64,000 nucleotides of DNA, from positions 736,694 through 800,693 of the forward strand of contig JAJEKV010000157.1 of the NCBI GenBank assembly GCA_021234155.1, written 5' to 3'. Below are positions 23,589 to 35,918 of this stretch, one piece after another (position 1 is the first letter of the stretch; every line of letters begins with the position of its first letter). Both the position numbers and the translations under genes were made by a program. Below the pieces are notes generated by a model. It had not been told where the DNA came from and searched no databases. It saw only the letters and a program-made list of their open reading frames with translations. The DNA comes from Isoetes taiwanensis (lineage: Eukaryota; Streptophyta; Lycopodiopsida; Isoetales; Isoetaceae).

Positions 23589-26199
23589 ACAAGTTCAGAG
23601 TTTATCTAATTTAGAAATCATTTTTTTATACATACGTGTAATTGATTATATATTATAGACAGGTATAGATATAAGCAAGTTCTATTTGTTCTTATATTAT
23701 AATACGGAGTTATTAATCTCGGACTGTTTAGTAGAAAGTGATTCTAATGATATTAACTTCTGTGTATATGTGTATTATATTCCCGCTTCACTTTGTAATT
23801 CATTTTATTACAGCCAGCCCTAATTTAATTTTGTAGCAAAATTTTGTTTTCCTATTTTGTTACAGTTTTAAGAACTCGTATGTTCCTATTCTCAGTGTTT
23901 AACAGGCCCTTCACAGTTATATTTACCCTTTAATACAATTATATATTGTACTGTACCGGACAATTTTACCTATATACTTTAATATTAAGTACAGACAGAC
24001 GTTCTTCATGATTTATTATTCATAACCTTGTTATAACCTAATCTAAGTTTCGTTATTCCCTCAGAAGTTTGTGTAAGACCTTATCTCCTTCTATTATATT
24101 TGATTATGTGTTTGAATAGCTTGCTCCTTTCGATTATTTTTAATGTTTCCACACTCACACTCTCTATCTTTAGCATAGATTACAATCTCATGAAGACATG
24201 TATTAATTCATTGGTTATGTTTATACATTTACCAGACGTCCCGATATTCTTACATTTGAATCACTTATTTATTTTATTGCTATTTTCGTAAATTTATCAC
24301 ACATACAGACACTCTTATATTTATAGGGCACAGGTACAGCTGACATATACATTCGACGTAATTGGTACTGCCCCGGTCGGTATCCGGCAGTGCTATGGCT
24401 ATGCAATCGTCCTGTATCACAGAAGGCCAGTTGTGACTATAGTGTCCACGATGGAAGCATCGAAACCATGCTTGGTCTGTCCTGAGCCTGTGATATGGTG
24501 ATGACTGAGCAGGCCCTGGGCTCTTACTTGAAGTAAAAGTGCTACACGGTGTGAATAAGGAGTGGTAAGATACCTTGATTTGGGATCGATAGTTGAGAGA
24601 ACTGGTATGACGATGTTTGTTATCCCATTGACGCACTGGACCTACTAATTATAAGGATTGATTTATTATGCGGTATCTAGATTGCCATTCAATGTAGAAG
24701 GAGACTGGATATAGCACCATATATCGGATGGTGAAGTGGTTTATGATTATGTACTATAGACGACGTTAAGGAGGTACTATACTAAGGTGGAAACTGGATT
24801 ATAAGTGACGGTAGAGAATAATGTTGTATGAGGATATCAATCCATGAACTATGGATTATAAAATTACATATACATTGTCTTTCGTAAGGAGATTGATGTT
24901 CCTGAGGCATGAAAGATGCAAGAGTATAGATGACTAAGAAGACTACGTAGCCACGTGGATACGCTTAATGACGTCGGTCAACTGCATGACGATTATGCAT
25001 GATATAAATTAAGGAAATGGACACATCTGATGTCTGCTGGGAGCATCGAGATGTTGTATAACAGACTGGACAATAGTGTGGAACGTACCCCACACAAGGT
25101 CAAGAGAAGACGACAATTGGTAGGACCAGGCGCAACCATCTAAAGGTTGGAAGGTATGTTGGAGCTTTGGTGAAGCTAGACTATGAAGGAAAGTTGACCT
25201 TCACTAATGATATATTAGGAAGGCAAGTAATTATCCATACGATAAGTGGGAGACAAGAGATGGTTGAAAGTTGTTGTAAACAACATTTCAAATATAGAGA
25301 ATTTGGAGAAACACTTTGAGTAGACCAAAGTGTGGAGTATGAACAAGGTAGGTGCCCAATGAACATCTTAGCAAAGAGAATGTGCTCTGGACTTGGTATC
25401 ATGTGCGTATCCCGAGGAGTAGCTCCGCGTTGGCATATGCGTACTAGGACCATTTAATGGTAAAACATAACTAAATAAAAAAGATAGGGTGTGTAATAGA
25501 ACTTTTAGTTCACATTCCATATGAATATGGAAGTAATGAAATTAAGAGTTCTTATACTAGACGTTCAACATGTCCACGAGGAACTTAGGGTGGCATCTAC
25601 CCCTGTGGAATTTGTGACTAGAGCTTGAGGATCAAGGCAAGTTGAGGAAATACAATCGGGGGACATATGAACATAGCTAGGGGGCTATATCAACGAGTTA
25701 CATATGAGTCTAGACGTAGGGTTGGTGCACGCATGTTAGTATATCACATAATAACAACGTAGTGATCTTGGATGTCGGAAGGAGTTAGTAGTATTAAATA
25801 CCACATTAGTGAGAACATGGAGGATGTCGATTGTGATATTCAGATGTAGGTCATATTGGAAGATAGTAGAATAGTCGTACAAGGCTGGTGGAATATTACG
25901 TGACAATGTTTACAGAAGAAGCATAAAATGATCCACCAGAGATACGCACTCAAGCTATCCCAATGGTTGGAGTTGACTATCCTAGATACGTCGTACTAAG
26001 GGATATGGAAAGAGTTTAAATCAGTGAAAATAGCTAGAGTAAGTCTAGCATATACGGTAGGGTGTCGAAATAACCGATAATAAGAGCTTAACTACTCAAA
26101 GGTTCCAGATACCAATGAATTACTTCAGCGTTATAAGCTGAGAGCATAAGATGTATAAAATATCGCATCCCCCTGATGGAAAAAAAAAAGGAAGGAGTA
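23589..26199. other. Degenerate retroelement interior
   Basis: There are no intact frames. A minus-strand frame near 24,430-24,465 reads CFHRGHYSHNW, a CCHC zinc-knuckle shape with missing cysteines, which suggests an eroded gag. AT-rich DNA fills the rest. Confidence 0.35.
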
Positions 26200-26450
26200 C
26201 GATGACTTTGATGATTATACCTTTGGGGATAACCGAGTTGAGGCCAATACATAGGAATTCCAAGTCCCGAGTCCATATAGTCGACGAGTTATAGGTACTG
26301 AAGTAGAAGCTGGAGGATCCGTTGCTTGAGGCATAGACCCCTTAGAGGTTATGACTTTGAAACTCTTAAGAGTGTAAGGAAGCGGATAATGTTATGGCGA
26401 TTACTAACGAAAATCGAAGGTTTTCCTATTAAGAGACCAGGGGGTTTTAG
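26200..26450 (+). pseudogene. Eroded Ty3-type reverse transcriptase remnant
   Basis: On the plus strand, IPLGITELRPIHRNSK near 26,217-26,265 resembles the RT block MPFGLTNAPATFQ. About 100 bp on, HIDPLRGYDFETLKS followed by RIMLWRLLTKIEGF resembles the HLxxVFxxLRxxKLYAKxxKCEF block. Order and spacing fit Ty3 RT. The orientation is opposite to the enclosing element, so this is either a nested older element or an inverted piece. Weak similarity, read by eye. Confidence 0.4.
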
Positions 26451-28830
26451 TGCCTCCGCTTCATTATGAGGGAGCCAAAGGAGACAACATTTGAAGTAAT
26501 CAAAAGTTGAAGTTGACACGATAACTTAAGAAATTAGGTTAATTGTGACTAAGCATGGGTGGTATAGAACACAAAGGATCCTTAGCGAAAGAAGCCTTTA
26601 GAAAAGCTCTGCATGTGAGGTAATAGCCTTCGGAATTATGGCATAATCCCGTGGGGGAAATCATAGGTTATGTACGGGGTTAAAGTACCATAAGGCACTA
26701 AAGGAATGGTTGAAATAACTAGGGGCCCTATCAAAATATAGGCAGCATATACAAGTCCAACATAGAGTCGGCCCCTGTCGATTTGGGAAATAGGTGGCGA
26801 AGCCACGTCGTAAAGGTACAGAGGCACTGGGTTTTGTTTGAAAGAACTACCGAGGTTACACTTTAGCTAGGTTAGAGCAGAGCTCTAGCATTGTGGAATG
26901 TGGAGATATGTTTATTATGTACATACCATGTACACATATGATAAACATCTTGGAGAAATAATCCAAGTAGCGATACAAGGAGAGAAAAACGAGTGTACTC
27001 CAAAGTTACTACTATTCGAAATGTGCAAAGGACCGCCAATCCGTTGCATGCTACGGTATGATGTGGTAGTTGGCACTTAAAATAAATGTCAACGGCCAAT
27101 AGAATAAAGCTTAAGGTAGTAGGGTTGAGTAGTACAATAGTACAATTCCAGGATAGATAGCAAATAGCAGTTACTTGCTAGAAGTCCAAATGTGTCTTGC
27201 ATAGACACTTGGTGAACAACATGGGTTACATGGAGGTGTATGTTAGGATATATAGGACTCGAACAGGGATACAAGTCCGGGTTATCTCAAACATAGGTAA
27301 TTGTAGAAATGCCTACAAAATACCAGGCAGGCACCTTGATGACTCCAGGTAATTCACGATTTATACGAAGGCTCACCCGCTCCTAGGCCATGACTATGGC
27401 TTAAATGAGGACGTCAAGTCATTGGGAATGCCAGATTAGCAGCATAACATCATGACAGAAATGTAATGACTAACATTTCTAAGATGTAGGACAACGTTGA
27501 ATCATAACCCGCAATGATAGGTGGGTTAAGAATATAGGGAACATATAATAGCGGCTTAGAAACCACAAGACGATTAATGAATACGTAAAGGAGTAAATAG
27601 ATTAGTGACTCTACTGAATAAAGGTTACAACCAAAGGGTGAAATGTGTACGCTGTGGCAGGCGTATCATAGACGTAGAAAACATATTGAAGAGGAGAAGG
27701 GTAGTCTTTCCTAACATGCAAAGGTCTACCTGTGGCTTGAAAGGCAGCAAGAGCCGGCAAACTCTTTAAAGATTTGGTGCATGGCTTAGGGAAGAAGATT
27801 TGCATGTCGTAGAACAACATGGTGAATTGAATTCACCAAGGACATTTTTAATAAATAGATAATTAGGTAGATAACAATTATATGTCATGCCACATTGGCA
27901 GCGTCCATGAGGACATATAACGGACCCCCAGAGACTTGAACACAAGATCTCTGAATAGAGGAGGCCTATCTTGAGAGGTCTTTGGGTGGTACTGTCCTTT
28001 GGGATATTCATATAATCCCTTGGAATATGTAAGTTCGTTTGCGGACTTAAAGACGTCTAGGCATTAAAATAATGGTTGAAGGCCATTGGAATGTACGGAA
28101 GAACAACTCGAAAAGAGGATAGACCGCTGTCACTCTAACAGGCGTGTAGCGCAGATAATTAATTACAGGTGTATATGTGGTGAAGCTTGGCATAAAAGAA
28201 TAGTAAAGTTTGTACCCGGGATTGATTGGAATAAGTGGTGACATTGTTGTGGGGGTTCTAACACAAGCGTCCACTATGTATTACAAAGTTTGTATCGTGG
28301 TCTGGGAAAATGGTCCATACAAAGAACACGACCATTGAGGAGAAGTAGTGAAGGGTGGTAGGATTAAAGCTAACCATGGTCTAGAGGGGTGCTGCATGGC
28401 AGTCCCTAGTTGGTTGGGCGAAAAGAGATCCTTTCTCTGGGAAATGAGACGAGTCAAGGTTTAGACACTAGAGAGAGACAACGTTAATTATAATTACGTC
28501 TATAAAACATTACTTATATAACGTCGAATAAGGTCTAATATAAAGCATATGAATGTAGTATGGATTGAATCATGGCAAGGCCCGAAGAAATTGTGTTATC
28601 AAGGCATCTACCAAAGGAAAAATAATTAAAGTTATAGGTCGAGGAGCGCTTAAAGAATATCCAAGGATATAACACATGCTGCTATTCTAGAGAGTTGCCC
28701 TGTCGTTATTAATTAAATTCCGGAATTAGTTCCACCAAGTGAGTTGATGTTATCATAACAAGTTGGCCGGACTTGCTAGATTACGTCGTTTCATTTGGTC
28801 GGTTTATTCCTAGGGGATACTAGCTTTATG
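26451..28830. other. Degenerate, probably retroelement-derived DNA
   Basis: It has no open frames above about 90 codons and no recognisable motifs. It probably continues the eroded plus-strand pol, with many CA/TG and TA words that suggest long decay of methylated cytosines. That cause is an inference. Confidence 0.35.
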
Positions 28831-28864
28831 TATGGTTAACAGTTATCCGGTCGACTACAGCAGA

Positions 28865-28970
28865 GAGAGGTCGACTCCCGTGGCTATGGCAAGACTGCTT
28901 ACTCCGGCGGCTATGGCGAGAGAGCTTGCTCCGGCGGAGTTAAGACGAGAGGGCTTGCTCCGGTGGAGTT
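28865..28970 (+). repeat. Short imperfect tandem repeats
   Basis: About three units share GGCTATGGCGAGA and GCTTGCTCCGGCGGAGTT, with unit length near 32 bp. Confidence 0.5.
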
Positions 28971-29129
28971 GTTGCCTCCACAACATGGGTCTATGGAAGG
29001 TAGTCTTCTAATTTAAATAGAAAACAAAGCCACTATAAATAAAATGAGAACTATTAAATTACTTGATTGAGGAACTTAGCCCATTGGTAAAGGGGTTGGC
29101 TTGGAAGAAAAAAAACTTTTTTTTTTTCT

Positions 29130-29215
29130 AGGTCTGCGGGCACCGCCTAACCCTAATTTCTGCGCCCGGTAGGAGACGCGGGGTACCCCCTGCCCGCCGA
29201 TTAGGGTTTTTTTTT
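29130..29215. repeat. GC-rich repeat copy 1
   Basis: It begins TAGGTCTGCGGGCA and ends TACCCCCTGCCCGCCGATTA followed by GGGTTT. GGTCTGCGGGCA and TGCCCGC face each other as short inverted ends. A related copy in the same orientation lies at 32,157-32,240. The two bracket the gene-like segment. Confidence 0.6.
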
Positions 29216-29690
29216 TTTTTTAGCACACCAGCCCTACCGGGCCTACAACCTTTCCTCAATTTCTAGCCTATCCACGTGTAATTTCCATGTCATCAAAATC
29301 TGATGTGGGTAATTTTACACCGTCAGATCTCTACTTTTACAAATCTAAGGCCAGGAAAATTAGAAAATCGACCAAAAATGGGCACGGAGATTGAAAGGGT
29401 CAGGAAATAACTTATTCTTGTGTTATTGCATCATCGAGCTTGTGCTATTGATTTCGTTTCCTGCTCTCCGAAAAGAAGCATAGAGGTCGACCATTCTGGT
29501 AAACGCCTCCTTTTTTCTTTTCTTTTTTTGGAATGTGCTCGCGTTTTTTCTTTTCTTTTCTCTTCGCGGAGGTCGGTGATAGCGCTCTGCGGCCATGGTG
29601 CTTGGCCGCCCCTGACGCTGGCTATTCAAGGTTGCCTGATATTTTGCTTTCTTTCATGTTTATTTCTTCTGTTTAACTAACTACAGATTT

Positions 29691-31190
29691 GATGGCTTCA
29701 GAGTTGAATGGGATACTTGACGTTCATTGTTGCCGTAAGCATTTGAAGGCAAAGGTATAACATGGTAACAATCTGCTCTGCAATTTGACCTGATTCTTCT
29801 TCTGTCTTCTTCTACTGCGTACAATTTTAGCCTTCTTTAGGAGTATATCAAAAGTAGAATCGAAGATATCCTAAATGCATCTCTGCCACCCATTGCAGCA
29901 GTTTATCTCTAGTTGGTCCGCTTTGAGTCTAGAGCTTTGCAAATCTAGATGAGGTATGCTCTACAACTTCTATCTTCTTCTTTGGATTGTGCCATTTTTG
30001 GACACTGTAACAAGAATGCATGGAGGCACAACTTTGTTGGATCAAGCCCAGGTATCCCTTTACGTTTTTCCTTAAGCTTTAGAAGTCTCAACATGCATAG
30101 ATTTCTGTAAAAATGATAATTCGTTTTATATTTACCCTGCTAAAATCGTTTAGGGCTTTGTTTAGGGCTTGTACAGAACGACCGCCTTTGAAAGAATATT
30201 TTTCTTCCTCAAACGTCCTAGCCTGATCGGCAGAGCCAATGTGTAATTTGATATATGGTTTCTGGTACATGCAGAGATGTGGAAATGCAGTAGATGATGG
30301 TCTTGTACTGAAATTTCTTTTGCACAATCAGAAATTCATTCTGTTTTTTGCATTTTCCAGATTTGTAGTAGAGGCCCGTTTTTGGAGGATTCTGGCCTTT
30401 TGAAGCGCCTGCTGACGCAAGACACGGTTTTCAAGCCATTCCTGTCAGCTGGGGCTTCATTTTCGCGCTTTGTGATTTATAAAGCATTTGAAGAATCACT
30501 TGATTTTGTTCATCTCAAATATCACATGGGTCATGTTCTCACCTCTACAATGTACCTCTGGTGCATCAGATAAAGCTATTATTAAATATTTCTTGCAGTA
30601 TCTTTCTTCCAAATCTGAAGAAGAACCCTCTGTAAATAAATGGTGGGGCAGAATGAGGTTATATACAGATCTAACAAGGCAAAGTGTCACAGAAAATGTT
30701 GTTATTGCCAAAGAACTTGATGCATATTACAGCCATGACCATAGTTTGATTAAGTGTGCAAGAAGTGACCAAGACAACTCTGCAAGAGAATAATGGGAGT
30801 CTTCCAATAGACTGCCAGTGACCAAGACAGTCTTTGCAAGAGAACTGTGAGAGTCTTCTAATAATGGATACCAAGCTTCTAGGCTGGATTTTGAATTTTA
30901 AAATACAGGTAAGCATGCTAAATGTTCAAATTCGGTAGATGCTTTCATTGCATATATGTTCTCAGCTTGGAATATGTCATTGCAATCTTATTGTTAATTC
31001 ATTTTAGACGTTGGTTATTCTGAGTGGGGTTGGCCCTTTAATAGATGCTTTTACCTTTAATCTTGTGCTGGCACACATGGATGCTTCCTTACATCTTTTC
31101 TCCCTGTTAGAATTACATGAGTGTAAGGAGAAACTGCAGATGGCTGCTAAAAATGGTGAAAAGTCCAGACAAGTGGAAGAAAGTATGTGA
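29691..31190 (+). pseudogene. Unrecognised intron-bearing gene-like segment
   Basis: I do not recognise the product. Exon-like pieces on the plus strand include one starting ATGGCTTCAGAGTTGAATGG at 29,691 and ending AAG|GTATAA, a piece from about 29,842 (EYIKSRIEDILNASLPPI), one at 30,382-30,540 (LLKRLLTQDTVFKPFL), one at 30,600-30,793 (VNKWWGRMRLYTDLTRQ) and one near 31,130 (LHECKEKLQMAAKNGEKS). The composition is helical and charged. Stops interrupt several pieces, and no full splice model joins them. The segment lies inside the 13.6-kb LTR element, antisense to it, which would let introns survive in a captured fragment. An alternative is a host gene fragment moved in by a DNA element. Confidence 0.3.
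30762..30865 (+). repeat. Tandem duplication, about 50 bp x 2
   Basis: GTGACCAAGACA...GCAAGAGAA...GAGTCTTC...AATA occurs twice in a row with several substitutions, at the end of the last exon-like piece. Confidence 0.6.
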
Positions 31191-32010
31191 AGAGCATCTA
31201 ATGTTATTTTGCAGGGCTACACATCATCGTAGCTTTCTTAGCTTCTATTCGTAGCTTTACCCAGCCTTAATTAAGTTCATCTCGTGGCAAATATGCTTCT
31301 TCAGCTAGCCTTCCTTATTCTTTCATTAAGTGCTCTGCTTCATCATTTCTCTAGATATATGATTTCAACTGGCCAGGTTTATGTGTGCAAAGATGAACAT
31401 AAAGCACTGAACATTCAACAAATAAATTAATGAAAAACAAAATGCAGCAACTTTCTCACTCCTCTTTTATGACTCCTCTTTGTAGAATGTATATTGATTA
31501 TTCTTGAAGACAACTTTGTATTTAGTAATTCTAACTATATGCCATGTTTCTTCTCACATCCCAACTTACAAATATTAAACATTTCGAACTTGTAGTTCAA
31601 ACTAGAAAGTTTCCCACCTTCGGTGGGCATTCCATTTGATATTGTCTATGAGATTATTATGTCCTTGATGTGTTGCCCAAGTCATGCATTGCATCATGGT
31701 GCTTGAAATGAGTAAAAAAATGCAGATGTAATTTATTACCCGTAGTTTAACCAACTATTTTCTTTCTTTATGCGTCAAGTGCGAGATGTCACATGGATAA
31801 ACATATTTCTCTCCACCAAACCACCTCTTCAAATTGCTAATAAAGCCTAGCAATGCGGGGCACCATAACTAGTAAGTATTGATTACCCATTACAAAGCTA
31901 GACAACTTTGACAAAATAATCTATTCAATTCTAGCTAGTTCTAAATAAACAAGATCTTGTCAAAATTTGGGAGCCAAAGGGAAAAAAATCCTAAACAATA
32001 CTCCATAAAT

Positions 32011-32106
32011 AAGACCTTTCTAAAACTTCAACAACTTGATAATACAAAAAAGACCTTGCCAAAACTTCAACAACTTGATAATACAAAAAAGACCTTGCCA
32101 AAACCT
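32011..32106 (+). repeat. Tandem repeat, 39 bp x 2.5
   Basis: The unit AAGACCTTGCCAAAACTTCA plus ACAACTTGATAATACAAAA starts at 32,011, 32,050 and 32,089 (partial). The first unit has two substitutions. Confidence 0.9.
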
Positions 32107-32156
32107 TCTGGTGTGCCTTTTGCTAGTTTTTTTTTTTTTGGGGGAATTCGCGTTTT

Positions 32157-32240
32157 TAGGTCTGCGGGCAGCTATTACCCGGACCTCGCCACACGCGCTA
32201 GGGAACCCCAGGTACCCCCTGCCCGCCCATTAGGGTTTCG
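32157..32240. repeat. GC-rich repeat copy 2
   Basis: TAGGTCTGCGGGCA...GGTACCCCCTGCCCGCC(C)ATTAGGGTTT is the same family and orientation as 29,130-29,215, with a different middle. Confidence 0.6.
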
Positions 32241-32883
32241 GCCGATTTCGTGGGGTCCATACTCGCTCGACTGTCGTCCCAAGTCGCCCGTAGGTCATTC
32301 CCGAGGTCCCGGAGTCGATGGCATCGTGCCCTTGCGCGCCCGATCTGCACCCCATGAAGTACAACCAAGACAAATATACACATACTTTAAAAACTAACAA
32401 AACTTACACACCCACAAACCTAACTTGCTAACAAACACATCAACCATACTACTCAAGAGGTCTAAAAGTACTCTAGAGCTATCCTCTCTACTTAACGGTC
32501 TAGCGTGTTAGTACATGGCCAGTGCAATGATTTGGTCTACCAAGATCATGCTACGATACTGCTAATGGACGCTCCCCGAACATATCTGGGTGGCGTCGGA
32601 CGTATACATACAGGGACTTCCCCCTCCCATGGCAATCCGCTCACCATGAGCAGGGCCCTCCGTCTAACTCGGACCATCCATAGAAAGATGCCCGGGTGAA
32701 GGACACGGAGGTGTCATTCGGCCCACGCCTTCAATGGGACTCCTAAGTCGCAGAAGCGTGAATACATGTTAGCATACAGCATAAATCATACATAAATAAC
32801 CACCACGAAGGGTGGCACATCCATCCAAGTACTAACTGCAAAGAAGATGCATCTAATCCTAAGGAAAACACCCCAAACCCCAG

Positions 32884-33976
32884 CAGGGTATTTTTTAGTG
32901 GCCCCGGCGGGCCAGTTGGCCACACATTCATATTTTTTCAGAAATTGTTGGCTACGCCAGAGTAGGATACGTTCATCTTCTGACCGAAGGGTAGTGGCCA
33001 GTTCAAAACACGAATTTGTACATTTTACTCGTTTAGTAGCCAATTCGATATTTACTAAATTCGGCTAGGCGTAGGGTGTGGCCAATTTGATTTTTTGTAC
33101 GTGGGAAAAAACTTATCGGGGTAGCCAATTAGAACCTACGGTAAATTTTAATGGGTAAAGGGGTGGCCATATTACATCTCGACCACATGTCCATCATACA
33201 GGTTTAGTTTATTCTAACTTTTATTAAGTCTCATATTTTTCTGTTCTTCTCGTATGCATTTGTTTTAGTTATTCATGTGAATATAAATATAAATGGGATG
33301 TTAGTCTCTACGAATATGAATGGGATGATAATTTTAATATTATATTTTATTGTCATTTGCGAGCACTCGATTTGTATTCACGATTTGGTTGAGATGGAGA
33401 TCCATTCCCATCTACAATCTAAGCTTTAGCTTCATCAATTCAGGTTAGTTTTTACCCTATTCAGTTGTGCAAAATTATTCAGATGTGCAAAAGTAGTTGT
33501 TGATGCCAATCAACAATTTTATGCAGCATGGAAGGGGCTTCACAAAAGAGAATAAATGAATTCTTGGGACCTGCGACATTAAGGATAAAGCGGTGCATCC
33601 TATATCATCGTCTATGTCCACTTTCATAGGCCAAATTGAGGGTCTTGATGAAGGCTATGAATTTGCAGATGATAAGGACTATGATCCAAAGCAATTTGAA
33701 CGTATTATTTGGGGAAGACGCCTAGGTGGTTGTGGCCAACGCCGAGTTTTCACTACTAAAGCATGTTCCTATCTTAACCAACACAAATTTGCTCGTAGCC
33801 AATTTGTTAATGTAGCAAAATAAAAATATCATAGTTGCGCCAGTTCAGTTACGCCATCTTAGCAAGAAGGTGCAAAATATCGCCAGGCCAAACTACGCCA
33901 AGTTATTTATTCTACATGACCAGTGGCCAGTTGTTTCTGGCCCTATAAAAATATAGGGCGCTTAAAAAATACCCTG
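32884..33976. mobile_element. Non-autonomous hAT transposon, 1,093 bp
   Basis: The ends are CAGGGTATTTTTTA and its exact complement. AACCCCAG is duplicated on both sides (32,876-32,883 and 33,977-33,984). 8-bp duplications and CAGGG ends are hallmarks of hAT elements. The 3' LTR copy near 21,850 keeps the unduplicated empty site. No transposase is encoded. A 76-codon frame (33,593-33,823) is the only open stretch. Confidence 0.92.
33593..33823 (+). CDS. Short unidentified frame inside the hAT element
   Basis: 76 codons, acidic in the middle (EGYEFADDKDYDPKQFERII) with a GRRLGGCGQRR basic patch. I do not recognise it. It could be a leftover of a transposase or of captured host DNA. There is no evidence of expression. 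Confidence 0.25.
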   Translation: MHPISSSMSTFIGQIEGLDEGYEFADDKDYDPKQFERIIWGRRLGGCGQRRVFTTKACSYLNQHKFARSQFVNVAK

Positions 33977-35201
33977 AACCCCAGGTTCTACCCCGGCTCA
34001 GACTCCTGTGAGGATGGACTGACGGCTCGGTCTCAAGAGATCAGCAGACAGAGGTATAACCTGGCGTTGGCTGGCATAGAATAGTGGCTAGGGTAGTCCA
34101 CTCCATCCGCCCCTCCTGTGCACACTTTGCAGATGAGTCGAATCATGCTATGGCATCACTATAGCCTTCCGGAGACGCAGACTCAAGGTATCACCCTTCG
34201 AGCCTACTCTAGGTTTCATGAAGACCTGTCCGATGAGGCAGGTCGGGGAAGCGTCCCCTTCCAGGATCACAGCGGTTCCATGGGTGAGCTAGAGAATACG
34301 TGCCGCATCAGCGACCCCCGCATCCGTACCCGACTTACTCCCCTAAATCTACGCAAAGTACCAGGTGCCCCATACGGGTCACACCTCCGTACCCAGGGAG
34401 TGTCAGACCCATACCCGGCTCTCTACGTGCCCGACTATTAGGCCTAGCCCACTGTAGGAGTCCCAGGAGCCTTTTTTGTTCGTGCAAGACCCCACCCCCA
34501 CTTCACCACTGCGTCCCTTCTCTGGTGCTAAGCAATTCCATAGCATTCACGACTCGGTGGTCTCTTGTGCACAGGCCGCATCTAATGGGAATAATACAGG
34601 GCTCTATCTAGGAGCATACTACAATACATGGGCTCAAGGCCTCTACCCCCCGTAATCCCCCATCTCTGGAGTGCTAACTAAGCAAAGAACTACTAAACCT
34701 TCAACCAAAGCACGTACAGAGACTAGAGATAAGAATACTCACCATATCAATCAAGGGTTAGCCTAACAGGTAAACCACAGAGAAAAACAGAGAGAGAACA
34801 CACCACAGAGGGCGCTATGATATAAATCAACAAAGTAACCTACTGACTAACTATCAAATCGGTCTTGGGCTGCTCCATCTCGACTAACTGAAGGGCGCCT
34901 GGCTGCTGCTTCTCCTCCTCCATCTCCAATTGCTCCTAATTCGAATTGGGGCACAAAAGCCCTAATTTGGGTGTCCCCAATTGGAAACCCTGCCTTGCCC
35001 AATCGATTTGGGCCAGGTGGCATGTCATTAATTAACTAATTAAGCTAATTAGGTTAATTAAGACAAAAATACACTTAATTAGGTAATCCCTTTTAGGTCA
35101 ACCCCCTAGGTTAACATACCCCATAGTGGCGTATCCCTACTACGTGACATGTCAGTATATTTATACGTATACCGTATAAATATGTGGAATGTCACAGATC
35201 C

Positions 35202-35918
35202 GAACCTTTTTGCAGAAACCGTCCGGTCTCTGTTACCTCTGCGATGATACATGATTTAATTTCCTTCTTAAACACCTCATCCAATGAGGTAATACCACCT
35301 AACACCTCTTAAGGCAATGGCTACGAGTTTTTTCATAAGGCCCTTTAATATTTAATAATTAAGTGTCACCTTAACGTACGAAACAAATGCCATTTGAAGA
35401 TAACTTATACGCCACACCTAGCCAGTAACTGCCCTTTGAAACCTTCCCAGGCCACCCGATGGCACTTCCAAGGCCAGCACCCGGTCCCAAGGCCTGCAAG
35501 CACGACTTGCCCTTGGACCATAACAATATGTATCACTCTAAGCCATGGGTTTTGAAGAAAAGAGACCTCTGCCTCAGCAGAACGTGCTTCGAGTAGCAAA
35601 TCAAGGCAAGTCTGGTGGAGCATCAGAGAGTGGAGATCAGTAACTCTTAGGAGTTTTCTTTGAGCCAACTTGGAAATCGCAGCAAATGAAAACGGTGTAG
35701 TAGGTCATTTATTAATCCAAAAACTGGGGTTTCTAATCATTCTATTGATTCATTGAGCCAACAGCAAATTCTTGAGAGGGTTCCTTTCCTATCCCTGTGG
35801 AACTATAGATGGTGTTACATGTGACTCTATAGGCGCCTTCACCATTGATGTTAATAGTGGCATTATGCATGATGTTATAGTTGGCTTTATAGGTGGCACT
35901 ATGCGTGATGTATGGGTG
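35202..35918. other. Non-coding stretch right of the LTR element
   Basis: No gene is seen. The start (GATCCGAACC) continues the sequence interrupted by the LTR element. From 35,800 a loose repeat of GATGTTATAGTTGGC-like words leads into the next MITE. Confidence 0.45.

Larger units (their letters stand above)
21630..35196 (-). mobile_element. 13.6-kb minus-strand LTR retrotransposon, GATCC TSD
   Basis: The 3' LTR at 21,630-23,094 and 5' LTR at 32,566-35,196 are flanked by GATCC (21,625-21,629 and 35,197-35,201). The purine-rich tract GGTGGGGAGAA (minus strand) abuts the 3' LTR, and a degenerate tRNA-Met primer site abuts the 5' LTR. A comparison by eye of about 480 bp of LTR (21.9-22.4 against 34.0-34.5 kb) shows roughly ten differences, about 2%. 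The interior has no intact gag-pol. It holds a MITE, antisense Ty3-type remnants and an intron-bearing gene-like segment. It is therefore best read as a non-autonomous element, mobilised in trans or filled by later insertions. The Ty3 assignment is from the PPT context. Confidence 0.85.
32566..35196 (-). repeat. 5' LTR of the 13.6-kb element, with a hAT inside
   Basis: It starts TGGACGCTCCCC (first bases decayed) beside a degenerate primer-binding site and ends GGAATGTCACA before GATCC. Without the hAT insertion and one 8-bp duplication it is about 1,530 bp. The other LTR is about 65 bp shorter overall, mainly because of its internal deletion. Confidence 0.85.

Noticed and set aside
24280-24636. 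Intact gag gene with zinc knuckle
   Set aside because: The CCHC pattern lacks at least two of the cysteines and the frame has no other gag features; kept only as a note on degenerate DNA.
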